From contig JAUSBC010000073.1 in the NCBI GenBank assembly GCA_030652215.1, positions 1-60,411 of the forward strand: a DNA stretch of 60,411 bases, in the 5' to 3' direction. This DNA is from Sideroxyarcus sp. GTDB lineage: Bacteria; Pseudomonadota; Gammaproteobacteria; Burkholderiales; Gallionellaceae. This document shows positions 9,912 through 20,091 of the stretch, piece by piece (position 1 is the stretch's first letter; each line of letters begins with the position of its first letter). The notes beneath the pieces were generated by a model, which worked only from the letters and a program-made list of their open reading frames with translations, ran no database searches and was not told the origin of the DNA. A program made the position numbers and the translations under genes.

Positions 9912-12900
9912 TTACAGGGTGACGAAGCGGGCGATGTTCGCCAGCAGTTCTTCCTCGTGGTAAGGCTTGCCCATGTACTCGTTCACGCCCAGTTCCAGCG
10001 CATACATGCGGTGCTTGTCGGCGGTGCGCGAGGTGATCATGATGATGGGCAGGTCACGGGTGCGGGCATCCTGACGCATGCGCTTGGCCAGTTCGAAACC
10101 GTCCATGCGCGGCATTTCCACGTCCAGCAGCATCACGTCCGGCAACACCTCGGTGAGCTGCTCCATCGCATCCACGCCGTCCTTGGCCAGAATGACCTGA
10201 TAACCGGTGCGCGACAGCAGGCGGCTGGTGATCTTGCGCACGGTGAGCGAATCGTCCACCACCATCACCACCGGCACTTTGCGTACTTCCACCTTTTCCA
10301 CGGCAACCTTGACCGGCTTGCGCGCCGACACGATGCGTTGCGAAAGCGCCACGGGGTTGATGATCAGAATCACCGCACCGTTACCGGATACCGTGGCCCC
10401 CGCGATGCCGGGCAGACGCGCCAATTGCGGTCCGATGTTCTTGACCACGACTTCTTGGTTGCCGAGGATTTCCTCGATATGCAGCGCAATGCGGTTATCG
10501 CCGGCACGCAACAGGAGAATATGGTTGTGCGGCAGGCTGATGATTTCGGCTTCTTCGTCGCCCAGCAACCGCGCCAGATAATGCAGCGGGTAGCGCGCGC
10601 CCTGCCAGTCGATGAATTTCTGCTGATAGGCGGCTTCGAGTACGGGCGGCTTAATCTGCTGCACGTTCTCGATCATGTTCGAGGGGATGGCGTAGATGTG
10701 CTGGCCCACACGCACCGTCAACACCTTGGTCACCGCCAGCGTCAGCGGCAGGTGAATGCTGAAGCGCACGCCGTGACCGGGCTCGGAGGCTACGTCGATA
10801 CGTCCGCCCAGCGCGGTGATCTCGCTGCGCACCACGTCCAGACCCACGCCGCGACCGGCGATTTCGGTGATTTCATGCGCGGTGGACAATCCCGGCGTGA
10901 AGATCAGTTGCATGGCCAGTTCGTCGCTGATGGCCTCGTCTGCCTGCAGCACGCCGTTTTCGACGGCCTTCTGGCGCACGCGCGCAATGTCCAGTCCGGC
11001 GCCGTCGTCGCTGAAGTCGAACACCACTTCGTTGGATTCCTGGCGTAGCGCCAGGCGGATTTCGCCGATGGGGTCCTTGTTCGCGCTCGCGCGTTTTTCC
11101 GGCGATTCGAGACCGTGCACCAGGGCGTTGCGCAGCAGGTGTTCGAAAGGCGCCGTCATCTTTTCCAGCACGCTGCGGTCGAGTTCGACTTCGGTGCCCA
11201 ACAGCTCAAGGTTGGCACGCTTGCCCAGTTCCTTGCCGGTCTGGCGCACGATGCGGTACAGGCGCTCGCTGACGCTGGAGAACGGCACCATGCGGATGGC
11301 CATCAGGCCCTGCTGCAGGTCGCGGTTGAGATGCGCCTGCGCGCTGAGCGCCGCTTCGGTCTCGGCCAGGTTTTTGAGCAGTGTCTGCTGCACGGTCTGC
11401 ACGTCGTGCACGCTTTCGTTCATGAAACGCGTGACTTCCTGGAAACGCGTAAACCGGTCGAATTCCAGCGGGTCGAATTTCTCGGCGCTGTCGCCGCTGG
11501 TCGAGATGCGCGCCTGCATCTGGCCTTCCGCGTGGATCTCGATCTCGCGCAATTGCTTGCGCAGGCGGTTCACGCTCTCGGTCAGGTCGTGCACGCCGCC
11601 CTTGAAGTTCTGCAGTTCCAGTTCGGCACGCGAACGCGCCACGCTGACCTCGCCCGCCTCGTTGACCAGCCGGTCCACCGTGTCGGAACGCACGCGCAGC
11701 AATGCTGCCTGCATGGCGCGCTCGGCGCCCACTTCCAGCGCTTTCTTGGGAATGGATTGGGTGATTTCCAGCGAGTCTTTCGACTGTCCCGCTTTCGGCT
11801 GCGTCTCTGCCGCCGGTGCTGCGGCGGCTGCTTCGGCCAGGTGCGGGTGCTCCAGATGCTCGATGGCGGTGCCGATGCGATCCAGGTAGTTATCCAGCTC
11901 GTTCCACAGATCCGCGTCGAATTTGCCGTCTGCCACTGCCTTTTCCACGCGGTCTTCCACGCGGTGCGTCAGTTCGCCCAGGCGCATCGCGCCGGCCATG
12001 CGCGCGCTGCCCTTGAGCGTGTGCAAACTGCGCTTGAGATTGCGCCCGAGCTTTTCGTCTTCGGGTTTTTCGCGCCATGCGCGCATGGTGCTGCCTATCT
12101 GCGGATACAGCTCGTGTGCTTCTTCGAGGAAGATCGGCAGCAATTGCTCGTCCACATCGTCGTGCACTTCGCGCCCACGCAGTTCGGACTGCTGTTCCTT
12201 CTGCGGCTGATCTGCGGCGGCGGCCACTTTTGCCGATTCAGGTTCGGCGACGGGAACTTCGGATACTTCCAAGCGGAATTCCGTGGCGGGTTCGGCTACC
12301 GGAGAAGGCGCAAATTCCAGCGAGATGCCTGAAAAGTCGAATTTCGGCAACTCCGGCGCCGGCGATTCCTGGCGGGCTGCCGTCGGCGTTTCTTCGGGCA
12401 GCGCGAAATTCAGATTGATTTCAGCTAGGTTTTTTTTTTCGGCGGACATTGCGGCTGGCGCATCCGGCAAATCGAAATCCAGTTCCAGAGGAGCTGCAGT
12501 TTCTGCGGGCGGCGTTTCTGCCGCTGCGGCGAGTTTGCTCGCCTGCAATTTGGCGATCAATTCCGGCTGCGGCTGCGGTTCCTTGCGCTGTTCTCGCACC
12601 AGAGCGCACATTTCGTCCAGGCGCAGCACCACCTGGTCGATCAACGCCAGTTGTTCATCGTCCACCGCCTGCGGTTTCTCGATGCGCTCTTCCAGCCACA
12701 TTTCCAGTGCGTAGGCCAGTTCGGCGATCATCACGAAACCCATGGTGCGATTGACGCCCGCCAGGGTATGCGCGGCGCGCATGAAATCGTACGTGACGGT
12801 GTGCGTATCGCTCTCGTGCATCGCCTTCAGTTGCGAGTACAAGGCGTGCACGTGATCCGCTGCTTCCTCGGTCGCGATGTCGAACAGTACCAGGGAGAGG

Positions 12901-15185
12901 CTGACCGAGCCGATATCGACGCTGTCCTGTTCGCTCTCAACCTCGGGCTCGACCACGGCCGCGGCTTGCACAACCGGTTCCGGAGCGAATGTCAGTTGCG
13001 GTTCGGGTTCTGGCTCGGGCTCAGGAGCAGACTGCTTGATCTCGGGCTGGGGAATCGGCTTGCCGTTTTCGATACAGTCCGCCACTGTGAGCAGCCAGGA
13101 AGTGTCGATGGTGGCGGTCGTGCTGCCGCTCTTCAGCATGTCGATCCAGTGTTGGAACAACACTTCGGCGTCGCCTATCATGTCCAGCAGCGCGGGCGTG
13201 GCGGGTTTGTTTTCCTGCAGCCATTTGTTCATGGCGCGTTCCACTGCCCAGGCAACTTCGCCCAGCTCGGTGAGGCCAACCATGCGGCCGCTGCCCTTCA
13301 GCGTGTGGAATCCGCGGCGCATCGTGACCAGCGGTTCGCGGCTGTCTATATGCAAGCGGCTGATTTCCAGATTGCTGCGCAGAGTCTCCATGACTTCGCG
13401 CGCTTCTTCGAGGAACACTTCCAGCAGTTCTTCGTCCTCGCCGCCCGCACGGATGGATACGCCGGCCGGCACTGCTTCTTCTTCCTGCGCGGGAATTTCC
13501 TCGTGGCCCGCCTCGGAGCGCATGTCGGTGATTTCCTGCAATACGCTGCTCAACGCGGAAGGATCGGGTTTTTGGCCGAGCACCAGGCCGTGCACGTAGT
13601 CTTCCAGCGTGCTGAGGGCCGTGGCCACTGTGCGCATTTCGGCGGCGGAAGGCGTCCCGCCATGTACGTAGCGGTCGGTTACCTGACGCAGCATGCCCAT
13701 CAGTTGCACGGCGGTATCCAGCGACAGGATATGCAGACCGCCCTGCACCTGGCTCAGCAACCTGCCGACCTGGGACAGTTCGGCGCGCTTTGCGGCGTTG
13801 TTGAAGAAGGCGTTCAGGTTCTGCTCGATGTGCTGCAGGTTGCCCTGCATTTCGTTCGCCAGCGGCACCATGACTTCGTGCTGCTCCATCTCGCAATACA
13901 GCGAGATCAGGTTGGCAAGTTTGTTCTCGTCCTCGGGCTGGCGCATCATGCCGGCCTGCAGGCGCGAGCTCAGGATGCGCGCCTGTTCCTGGAAGCCGCT
14001 GCCCAGGTGCTGGTAATGCTGAATGCCGCTGTCGAGCAGCAGCAGCGCCATCGCCATGTCCATGGATATGCGCTGGGCTTTCTCGGGCGTTTCCGCGTGC
14101 TGTGCGCTGGCGTGTATCTGTTTGCTCAGGAATTGCAGGGTGTTGCGATCCAGCTGCTCGGACATGCCGTACAGCGTCTCCATGTCCGCAGCGAACTTCG
14201 TGCACGCATCCGCATCGTCGGCAACGCATTGTTCCCAGGAATTCTGGACCACATTGAGTTGCGCGCGCATGTTGTTGAGCAGGGCTGCCGTTTCGCTGGG
14301 CGGCATGGGCTGGTCTTCCGGCAGATACACGTCCAGTTCGAAAACCTGCTTGATCTGGTCGACCGTCTCGCTGACCGCGTGGCTGCGCGCGATGAAATAC
14401 AGCATTTCGCTGGTGTGCAGTTCTTCGTCGAAGACGTTGCCCTCGGTCAGCGATTTCATCTTGATGTCGATGCGGCTGAGCGATTTCTTGTAGTTCAGTT
14501 CCGGCGGAATGCCTTCATGGACCATGCATTCCAGCAGGCCGAATGCGACCCACCAGAACGTGCGCTGCTGGTTCTGCGGCACGCAGGGAACGATGCTGCG
14601 CACCGTCGCCATCATCACGCGCAGGGCTTCCGCCTTGTCTTCGTTGCGCAACCATTTCAGCAGGGCGCGCTGGTATTGCACGCGGGCGGCCTTGATGCGC
14701 TTCGGCGCGTCGTTCTCCTGCGGCGCCTGCAGCAGGGCGTCCGGCAAATCCACGCGCAACGACGGGTAGAACAGGTCCATGTCGAAGGCCATTTCCAGCC
14801 CGCGCGCCTGCGCCAGTTCCTGGTATTCGTGGAACAAACGCAGGGTGGCATTGCTGGCGCCGTCGGCCAGCGCATCCAGATAATGGGTCAGGCCGAACAG
14901 GGCGCGGCGTATGGCATCGCGCTGCGCGGCGCTCACAGCGCCCGCATTCTGCAGTTCCCGCAGGAGTTTTTCCAGCTCGGCGCAAAACACCGACAGTCCG
15001 GTCAGGGACAGCATGCGCAGCACGCCGCTGATGCGGTGCAGGTCATCCAGCGCGCTCTTCAGCGCCTGCTGGTTGTTTCCGGGGGACGCGAAAAAGCTCT
15101 CAAGCTCGCGGCTGATATTCGCCAGCGAGCTGTCCAGCCCCGGCTTGACCGACAATAGCGGCAGTGGATTGAATTGCGCCTGCAC
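9912..15185 (-). CDS. chpA: ChpA/PilL-type hybrid chemosensory histidine kinase
   Basis: The central kinase of the Pil-Chp system controlling type IV pili (1757 residues, GTG start, AAAGGG ribosome binding site). In order: a degenerate N-terminal Hpt-like region (LHRISG, His50); Hpt domains with phosphorylatable histidines at about 627 ([12 protein letters not shown]), 806 ([10 protein letters not shown], a variant) and 1055 ([12 protein letters not shown]); proline/glutamate-rich linkers; a CheA dimerisation and ATPase core with [11 protein letters not shown] (N box), [10 protein letters not shown] (G1) and GRGVGLDVV (G2); a CheW-like domain; and a C-terminal receiver (VVDDS near 1644, [11 protein letters not shown] near 1686). 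It starts nine bases after pilJ and ends the operon. No chpB or pilK follows. Confidence 0.95.
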   Translation of the reverse strand: MQAQFNPLPLLSVKPGLDSSLANISRELESFFASPGNNQQALKSALDDLHRISGVLRMLSLTGLSVFCAELEKLLRELQNAGAVSAAQRDAIRRALFGLTHYLDALADGASNATLRLFHEYQELAQARGLEMAFDMDLFYPSLRVDLPDALLQAPQENDAPKRIKAARVQYQRALLKWLRNEDKAEALRVMMATVRSIVPCVPQNQQRTFWWVAFGLLECMVHEGIPPELNYKKSLSRIDIKMKSLTEGNVFDEELHTSEMLYFIARSHAVSETVDQIKQVFELDVYLPEDQPMPPSETAALLNNMRAQLNVVQNSWEQCVADDADACTKFAADMETLYGMSEQLDRNTLQFLSKQIHASAQHAETPEKAQRISMDMAMALLLLDSGIQHYQHLGSGFQEQARILSSRLQAGMMRQPEDENKLANLISLYCEMEQHEVMVPLANEMQGNLQHIEQNLNAFFNNAAKRAELSQVGRLLSQVQGGLHILSLDTAVQLMGMLRQVTDRYVHGGTPSAAEMRTVATALSTLEDYVHGLVLGQKPDPSALSSVLQEITDMRSEAGHEEIPAQEEEAVPAGVSIRAGGEDEELLEVFLEEAREVMETLRSNLEISRLHIDSREPLVTMRRGFHTLKGSGRMVGLTELGEVAWAVERAMNKWLQENKPATPALLDMIGDAEVLFQHWIDMLKSGSTTATIDTSWLLTVADCIENGKPIPQPEIKQSAPEPEPEPEPQLTFAPEPVVQAAAVVEPEVESEQDSVDIGSVSLSLVLFDIATEEAADHVHALYSQLKAMHESDTHTVTYDFMRAAHTLAGVNRTMGFVMIAELAYALEMWLEERIEKPQAVDDEQLALIDQVVLRLDEMCALVREQRKEPQPQPELIAKLQASKLAAAAETPPAETAAPLELDFDLPDAPAAMSAEKKNLAEINLNFALPEETPTAARQESPAPELPKFDFSGISLEFAPSPVAEPATEFRLEVSEVPVAEPESAKVAAAADQPQKEQQSELRGREVHDDVDEQLLPIFLEEAHELYPQIGSTMRAWREKPEDEKLGRNLKRSLHTLKGSARMAGAMRLGELTHRVEDRVEKAVADGKFDADLWNELDNYLDRIGTAIEHLEHPHLAEAAAAAPAAETQPKAGQSKDSLEITQSIPKKALEVGAERAMQAALLRVRSDTVDRLVNEAGEVSVARSRAELELQNFKGGVHDLTESVNRLRKQLREIEIHAEGQMQARISTSGDSAEKFDPLEFDRFTRFQEVTRFMNESVHDVQTVQQTLLKNLAETEAALSAQAHLNRDLQQGLMAIRMVPFSSVSERLYRIVRQTGKELGKRANLELLGTEVELDRSVLEKMTAPFEHLLRNALVHGLESPEKRASANKDPIGEIRLALRQESNEVVFDFSDDGAGLDIARVRQKAVENGVLQADEAISDELAMQLIFTPGLSTAHEITEIAGRGVGLDVVRSEITALGGRIDVASEPGHGVRFSIHLPLTLAVTKVLTVRVGQHIYAIPSNMIENVQQIKPPVLEAAYQQKFIDWQGARYPLHYLARLLGDEEAEIISLPHNHILLLRAGDNRIALHIEEILGNQEVVVKNIGPQLARLPGIAGATVSGNGAVILIINPVALSQRIVSARKPVKVAVEKVEVRKVPVVMVVDDSLTVRKITSRLLSRTGYQVILAKDGVDAMEQLTEVLPDVMLLDVEMPRMDGFELAKRMRQDARTRDLPIIMITSRTADKHRMYALELGVNEYMGKPYHEEELLANIARFVTL

Positions 15186-15194
15186 GTTGGCCCT

Positions 15195-17216
15195 TTACAA
15201 CTTGAAGCCCGCAACGGAGCTGTTAAGTTCGGATGCCAGACTTTCCAATTGGGCTACCGACGCGTTGGTACGCTGCGTGCTGACCGAAGTCTGCTCGGTA
15301 ATCTTCAGAATGTCGCCCATGTAATCCACCACTTCGTTCGCCATGTCGGTCTGCACCTGGGTGGACACCGAGATACTGTTCACCAAGTCGGTCAGTTCGC
15401 GCGTGGATTTTTCAATCTCGCGCAGCGCCTGACCGGCCGCGTTGGACAGTTCGGCTCCGTCCACCACGCCCTGCGTACTCTTTTCCATCGCGGACACGGC
15501 TTCCTGCGTGTCGCCCTGAATGGTCTTCACCAGCATACCGATCTGTTTGGTCGCCTCGCCGGAACGTTCCGCGAGGCGCTGAACTTCTTCCGCAACCACC
15601 GCGAAGCCGCGTCCCGCTTCACCGGCCGACGCCGCCTGAATGGCGGCGTTCAGCGCCAGAACGTTGGTCTGTTCGGTAATGTCCGAAATCAGGTCCACGA
15701 TTTCGCCGATCTCCTGCGAGCTTTCGCCCAGCCGCTTGATGCGTTTCGCGGTGTCCTGAATCTGTTCGCGGATGCCGTCCATACTGGACACCGAATTCTG
15801 CACGGCGCGCGTGCCCTGCTCGGTCACTTCCAGCGTACGCCGCGCCACTTCGGCCGACTGTGCCGCGCTGGTGTCGACTTCCTGAATCGACTTGGTCATC
15901 AGTTCAACCGCGCCGCCGGCGTCGCGAATCTCCGACGCCTGCTTCTGCGTCGCGTTCAACAGTTCCTTGGTCACTGTACCGGCTTCGGCTGTGGCCTTTT
16001 CCACCTGCAACGAGGCGGTGGTCACACGCGAAACCAGTTTGCGCAGCTCGTCTGTGGTGTAGTTGACCGAGTCGGCAATCGCGCCGGTGATGTCTTCCGA
16101 CACCGTCGCGCGGATGGTCAGGTCGCCGTCCGCAAGGTCGGACAGTTCATTCATCAACCGCAGAATGGCCTGCTGGTTGTTGCGGTTGGTTTGCGCCGCC
16201 TCGCGCTCGCGGCGCTTGGATTCGTCCAGGTAAATCTTGGAAAGCAGCAGCAACAGCAACAGCAGCATGCCGCCGGAGAAGAACACCACGAAACTGGTCA
16301 GGCGTCCAACGGTTGAACCCTGGTAGTTGTTGACCAGATTCTGCGTAGCGGCCAGCAACTGGTCGCCTTCTTCCAGCACCCGTTTGCCCGCCAGACGCGA
16401 AGTCAGCACGTCGCCCGCATTGGCCGCGATAAAGCCCACGACCGACTGGTAACCTTCAAAGTCGTCCTTGAGCAGTTGCACGGTTGCATCGTTCTGCGGC
16501 ATTTCATTGAGCAAAGCCGCCGCTTCGCGCATCTTGGGTTCCAGTCCCGGCAAATCCTCGGTCGAGGCCGAGGTCAGCACCATTTGCACCGCGCTGGTGA
16601 TCTGCTCGATCAGGCGATTCAGGCGGTCGGCCTTGGCGGCATAAGCCGGTGTGGCGCGCGCCGCAACCTGACCTGCCAGATTCAGCATGTCGCGCTGGCC
16701 TGCCGCGCCGCGTTCCAGCGTCACCAGCAAGGGACGGCCTTTTTCCAGTTGGTCCAGCAGGGCGCTCATGCGCTTCCAGTGCATCAGCAGGTCTGCCAGT
16801 GAATCGCGCGCATCCCCTTCCGTGGGGGGGAATGCTTCACTGCCCTGATCGAGGGCAGTAAGAATGGAATTGAATTCGGCACGTGTCGCTTCCAGCCCCT
16901 CGAACGCCACGTAGTCGCCGGAGAAGCTGGCTGCCGCGTCCTTGGCCAGGCGCTGCGACAACATCAGAAGTTTGGAGGATTGCCCCACATAGCGTGAGCC
17001 GTAAGAGGTGTCGCGCGTATCCAAGTAGGTGAATGCCGCCGCGATGAACAGGAATACCAGGAGCAAGCCGCCGAGAACGCGAAGTTGCCTGTCGAAAGAT
17101 TGCTTGCTGAACCAGGGAATCTGGACCGTCTTGATCTCTTTCGCCCTGCCGTCGCCCTTTTTGACGAAGCCGGGAGATGATTTCCCCGACATTTTGAATG
17201 GTAACTTGAAAGCCAT
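15195..17216 (-). CDS. pilJ: PilJ, chemoreceptor of the type IV pilus chemosensory system
   Basis: A membrane receptor feeding ChpA (673 residues from MAFKLPFKMS at 17216, which has a GAGGAA ribosome binding site; the longer frame runs into pilI). The first membrane segment is at about residues 40-60 (GGLLLVFLFIAAAFTYL). The periplasmic part has tandem PilJ-type helices with RYVGQSSKLLMLSQRLAKDA. The second membrane segment, near 330-355, is very leucine-rich. A cytoplasmic MCP domain follows, with tip sequence ISDITEQTNVLALNAAIQAA. It lies between pilI and chpA in the standard order. Confidence 0.95.
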   Translation of the reverse strand: MAFKLPFKMSGKSSPGFVKKGDGRAKEIKTVQIPWFSKQSFDRQLRVLGGLLLVFLFIAAAFTYLDTRDTSYGSRYVGQSSKLLMLSQRLAKDAAASFSGDYVAFEGLEATRAEFNSILTALDQGSEAFPPTEGDARDSLADLLMHWKRMSALLDQLEKGRPLLVTLERGAAGQRDMLNLAGQVAARATPAYAAKADRLNRLIEQITSAVQMVLTSASTEDLPGLEPKMREAAALLNEMPQNDATVQLLKDDFEGYQSVVGFIAANAGDVLTSRLAGKRVLEEGDQLLAATQNLVNNYQGSTVGRLTSFVVFFSGGMLLLLLLLLSKIYLDESKRREREAAQTNRNNQQAILRLMNELSDLADGDLTIRATVSEDITGAIADSVNYTTDELRKLVSRVTTASLQVEKATAEAGTVTKELLNATQKQASEIRDAGGAVELMTKSIQEVDTSAAQSAEVARRTLEVTEQGTRAVQNSVSSMDGIREQIQDTAKRIKRLGESSQEIGEIVDLISDITEQTNVLALNAAIQAASAGEAGRGFAVVAEEVQRLAERSGEATKQIGMLVKTIQGDTQEAVSAMEKSTQGVVDGAELSNAAGQALREIEKSTRELTDLVNSISVSTQVQTDMANEVVDYMGDILKITEQTSVSTQRTNASVAQLESLASELNSSVAGFKL

Positions 17217-17239
17217 TTCCTCATCCCCCCGGGCGCGTG

Positions 17240-17737
17240 TTACGCACCAATTTGTAAAAATTCCGGTTGCTGCAGCAATTGCGCCATATCCAGCTTGCGC
17301 CATACCTGTCCGTTGCCGTCCTGCAGGCGGACTTCGCCGTCCTGCTCGCTGCGTTGCCATTCCGTGGCATTGCGCATGCCCAGCACGCGCGACACCAGCA
17401 ATCCCGCATTGAAGGCGAATTTATGGCCGGCCAGCAGAACCCGGCTCTGCCCTTCGCGCGGGGTTGTCGAGCCGCCCTTGAATACGGCGAAATCGACGAT
17501 GCTGTACAGATTGCCGCGCACGTTGGCCACACCGCAATACCAGGGCTTGGTCAGCGGCACGCCGGTCAGCGACGGCAAAGGTAAAACTTCGTTGATGTCG
17601 GACATGTCGACCAGCCAGAACTCATCCCCCACCTGCACACCCAGCGTTGAAATGCGGGTGCCGCCGCTCGCCATTTGGGCTTGCAGGCGATCCAGCACGC
17701 TTTGCTGGAATTCGCGCAGGTTGAAGCGTTTGGACAT
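17240..17737 (-). CDS. pilI: PilI, CheW-like coupling protein
   Basis: A CheW-domain adaptor that links PilJ to ChpA (165 residues). Visible CheW-fold features include GVQVGDEFWLVDMSDINEVLPLP, TKPWYCGVANVRGNLYSIVD and the late LLVSRVLGMRN segment. It sits between pilH and pilJ, 12 bases after pilH and 23 bases before pilJ, the canonical position of PilI. Confidence 0.93.
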   Translation of the reverse strand: MSKRFNLREFQQSVLDRLQAQMASGGTRISTLGVQVGDEFWLVDMSDINEVLPLPSLTGVPLTKPWYCGVANVRGNLYSIVDFAVFKGGSTTPREGQSRVLLAGHKFAFNAGLLVSRVLGMRNATEWQRSEQDGEVRLQDGNGQVWRKLDMAQLLQQPEFLQIGA

Positions 17738-17749
17738 GTGCCCCGGTTC

Positions 17750-18115
17750 CTAGCTTAATGCCGCGATCTTGCCGAGCAGTTCAGCGGCGCCGATCGGTTT
17801 GGTGATGTAATCCTTCGCCCCCTGGCGCAGACCCCAGATCTTGTCGGTCTCTTGTCCTTTGGTGGTGCAGATGATGATGGGAATGTGCTGCGTGGCGGGA
17901 TCACGGGTGATCGCCTTGGTCGCCTGGAAGCCGTTCAGTCCCGGCATCACCACATCCATCAGGATCAGGTCGGGCAGTTCGGTCTTGGAGTTCTCCACTG
18001 CCTGCTCGCCGCTGACGGCGTACACGACCGTAAAACCTTTCTTGCCCAGGATGTCGCCCAATACGTGGCGCTCCGTTGCGGAATCGTCCACGACCATCAC
18101 TTTGTTTATTGCCAT
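17750..18115 (-). CDS. pilH: PilH response regulator
   Basis: A single receiver domain (121 residues) starting at MAINKVMVVDDSATERH (ATG 18115); the extra N-terminal residues of the longer frame are not family-like. It has the acidic pair VVDDS, the phospho-acceptor in LILMDVVMPGLNG, a threonine in ICTTKG and a lysine in YITKPIG. It is the second receiver of the Pil-Chp operon and matches PilH in order and sequence. PilH is generally thought to modulate or terminate signalling to pilus retraction. Confidence 0.93.
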   Translation of the reverse strand: MAINKVMVVDDSATERHVLGDILGKKGFTVVYAVSGEQAVENSKTELPDLILMDVVMPGLNGFQATKAITRDPATQHIPIIICTTKGQETDKIWGLRQGAKDYITKPIGAAELLGKIAALS

Positions 18116-18125
18116 AGTCCTATCC

Positions 18126-18515
18126 TTAAATTTGCTTGTTTGTATGCATAGTGACTGCTTCAATCAGGCTTTTCTTGCTGAATGGTTTGGTCAGGTACTG
18201 GTCGGCGCCGACCAGCTTGCCGCGCGCGCGGTCGAACAGGCTGTCCTGGCTGGTCAGCATGACTACCGGGGTATTCTTGAATTGGGCATGGTTTTTGATG
18301 AGTGCGCAGGTCTGGTAACCATCCAGGCGCGGCATCATGACATCAACGAAAATGATGTCGGGTTTGTTGTCGACCACCTTGGACAGACCGTCGAAACCGT
18401 CTTCCGCCAGAATGACTTTGCAACCCGCCTGCGACAGGAATATCTCACCGCTGCGGCGTATGGTGTTGCTGTCGTCGATGAGCACTACACGGATACCAGC
18501 CAGCCCTTCACCCAC
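18126..18515 (-). CDS. pilG: PilG response regulator
   Basis: A single receiver domain (129 residues) with a GTG start at 18515. Visible are VVLIDDSNTIRRSGEIFL, the phospho-acceptor in IIFVDVMMPRLDGYQTC, the VVMLTSQDSLFDRARGKLVG segment and the lysine in YLTKPFSK. The RRSGE and DRARGKLVG segments distinguish PilG from PilH. It is the first gene of pilG-pilH-pilI-pilJ-chpA, so the operon promoter should lie within 18516-18630. Confidence 0.94.
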   Translation of the reverse strand: MGEGLAGIRVVLIDDSNTIRRSGEIFLSQAGCKVILAEDGFDGLSKVVDNKPDIIFVDVMMPRLDGYQTCALIKNHAQFKNTPVVMLTSQDSLFDRARGKLVGADQYLTKPFSKKSLIEAVTMHTNKQI

Positions 18516-18630
18516 GTTGTCACCCTTTTTCCTTATTGATCGACTTCCGCTCTTGCGGCGGAAACCCCTCCAGCCGAGATGCTACCGCATTTATTATCAG
18601 CCGTTCAATGTTTCCGCGTGCCCCGCCGTT

Positions 18631-20091
18631 TCAGCGTTTCCAGAAAGCGGGCGTAAACAGGATCAGAACGGTAAAAATCTCCAGTCGTCCGATCAGCATG
18701 CCAAATGTGCATACCCAAGTTTGAAAGTCGGTCAGCCCCTGGTAATTGCTGGCCGGACCGACCGCCCCCAGCCCCGGACCGCAGTTGTTGACCATGGCAA
18801 GTACGGCAGTCAATGCCGAGATGAAATCCATGCCGGTGATCAGCAATATAAAGGTAAGCGACGCCAGCGTCATGAAATACAGAAATATAAAGCCCAGTAC
18901 GGCAAATACGATGTTGTTCGCGATCACCTGGCCGCCGATCTTCATCGGATTGATCGCTGCCGGGTGCAGTAGCTTGAGGAACTCGCGACCCGCCTGCTTG
19001 ACCAGCACCAGCGTGCGGATCATCTTGATGCCGCCGCCGGTGGAGCCGGAGCTGGCTGCAATGGCCGTCAGGAACATCATCCACAGAGGGGCAAAAATCG
19101 GCCATTGCGCATAGTCCACACTGGCGTAACCGGAACTGGTGGCGATGGATACCAGGTTGAAGCTGGCATGGCGCAAGGCTACCGTGAAGTCGGTGTAGAC
19201 ATTGTTCCACCAGAGAAAGAACGCAATCGCGACGCAACTGCCCAGGATTAGCGAAATCGAGGCCACGCCTTCCGCATCGTGCTTGTAGATGGACAGGGAC
19301 TTGCCCCGCCATGCAAGGAAGTGCGTGGCGAAGTTGACGACCGCGAACAGCATGAACACGATCATGACGAACTCAATCAGCGGCGAATTGAAATAGCCGA
19401 TGCTGGCATCATGCGTTGAGAAACCACCCAGACCCATGGCGGAAAAGGAATGGCACACAGCATCCAGCCAGCTCATGCCCGCCCACTTCAGCGTGCCGAT
19501 GCAGACCAGCGTGATGGTCGCATACACAAGCCACAGGTTGCGCGCCGTCTCGGCGATGCGCGGCGTCAGCGCAGTATCCTTCATCGGGCCCGGCGTCTCG
19601 GCCTTGAACAATTGGCGTCCGCCGATGCCGAGTAGCGGCAGCACCGCCACGGCCAGCACGATGATGCCCAGACCGCCCAGCCAGTTCAGTTCATGCCGCC
19701 AGATATTGAGCGCGGGAGGCAGGTTATCCAGGCCGGTCAGTACCGTTGCCCCGGTGGTGGTGATTCCGGACATGGTCTCGAAATAGGCGTCCGTGAACGA
19801 CAGGTTGGGAATTATCATCAGCAAGGGAATGGTGGCGAAGGCGGGCATCGCCGTCCACATCGCCACCACCAGCAGGTAGCCGTGGCGTATGGACAGTTCG
19901 CCCTTGTGGCGGCGCGTCAGCAACCACATCAGCGCCCCGCCGCAGACCGTCCACAGCATGGTCAGCATGAAATCCCACAGCATGATGTAGTCGCCGTAGA
20001 TCAGCGCCGTGGCGGCCGGCAGCAGATAGGCAAAGCTGAACACCACCAGCATCAGTCCCAGGGCGTGAATAACGGTATATAAGCGCCCCAT
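18631..20091 (-). CDS. trkH: Trk potassium uptake membrane subunit TrkH
   Basis: The ion-conducting subunit of the Trk potassium system (486 residues, about ten membrane segments). Selectivity-filter regions of the four pore repeats are visible: SGITTTGATVL, SFSAMGLGGFSTHD, SSGSTGGGIKM-type residues after ATSSGY, and VNNCGPGLGAVGP. It starts at an ATG overlapping the trkA stop by one base (TGATG), so TrkA and TrkH are made from one transcript. Confidence 0.96.
   Translation of the reverse strand: MGRLYTVIHALGLMLVVFSFAYLLPAATALIYGDYIMLWDFMLTMLWTVCGGALMWLLTRRHKGELSIRHGYLLVVAMWTAMPAFATIPLLMIIPNLSFTDAYFETMSGITTTGATVLTGLDNLPPALNIWRHELNWLGGLGIIVLAVAVLPLLGIGGRQLFKAETPGPMKDTALTPRIAETARNLWLVYATITLVCIGTLKWAGMSWLDAVCHSFSAMGLGGFSTHDASIGYFNSPLIEFVMIVFMLFAVVNFATHFLAWRGKSLSIYKHDAEGVASISLILGSCVAIAFFLWWNNVYTDFTVALRHASFNLVSIATSSGYASVDYAQWPIFAPLWMMFLTAIAASSGSTGGGIKMIRTLVLVKQAGREFLKLLHPAAINPMKIGGQVIANNIVFAVLGFIFLYFMTLASLTFILLITGMDFISALTAVLAMVNNCGPGLGAVGPASNYQGLTDFQTWVCTFGMLIGRLEIFTVLILFTPAFWKR

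Noticed and set aside
12651..15158. An 835-codon plus-strand frame opposite chpA
   Set aside because: Histidine/arginine-rich shadow translation caused by high GC at third positions of chpA on the minus strand.
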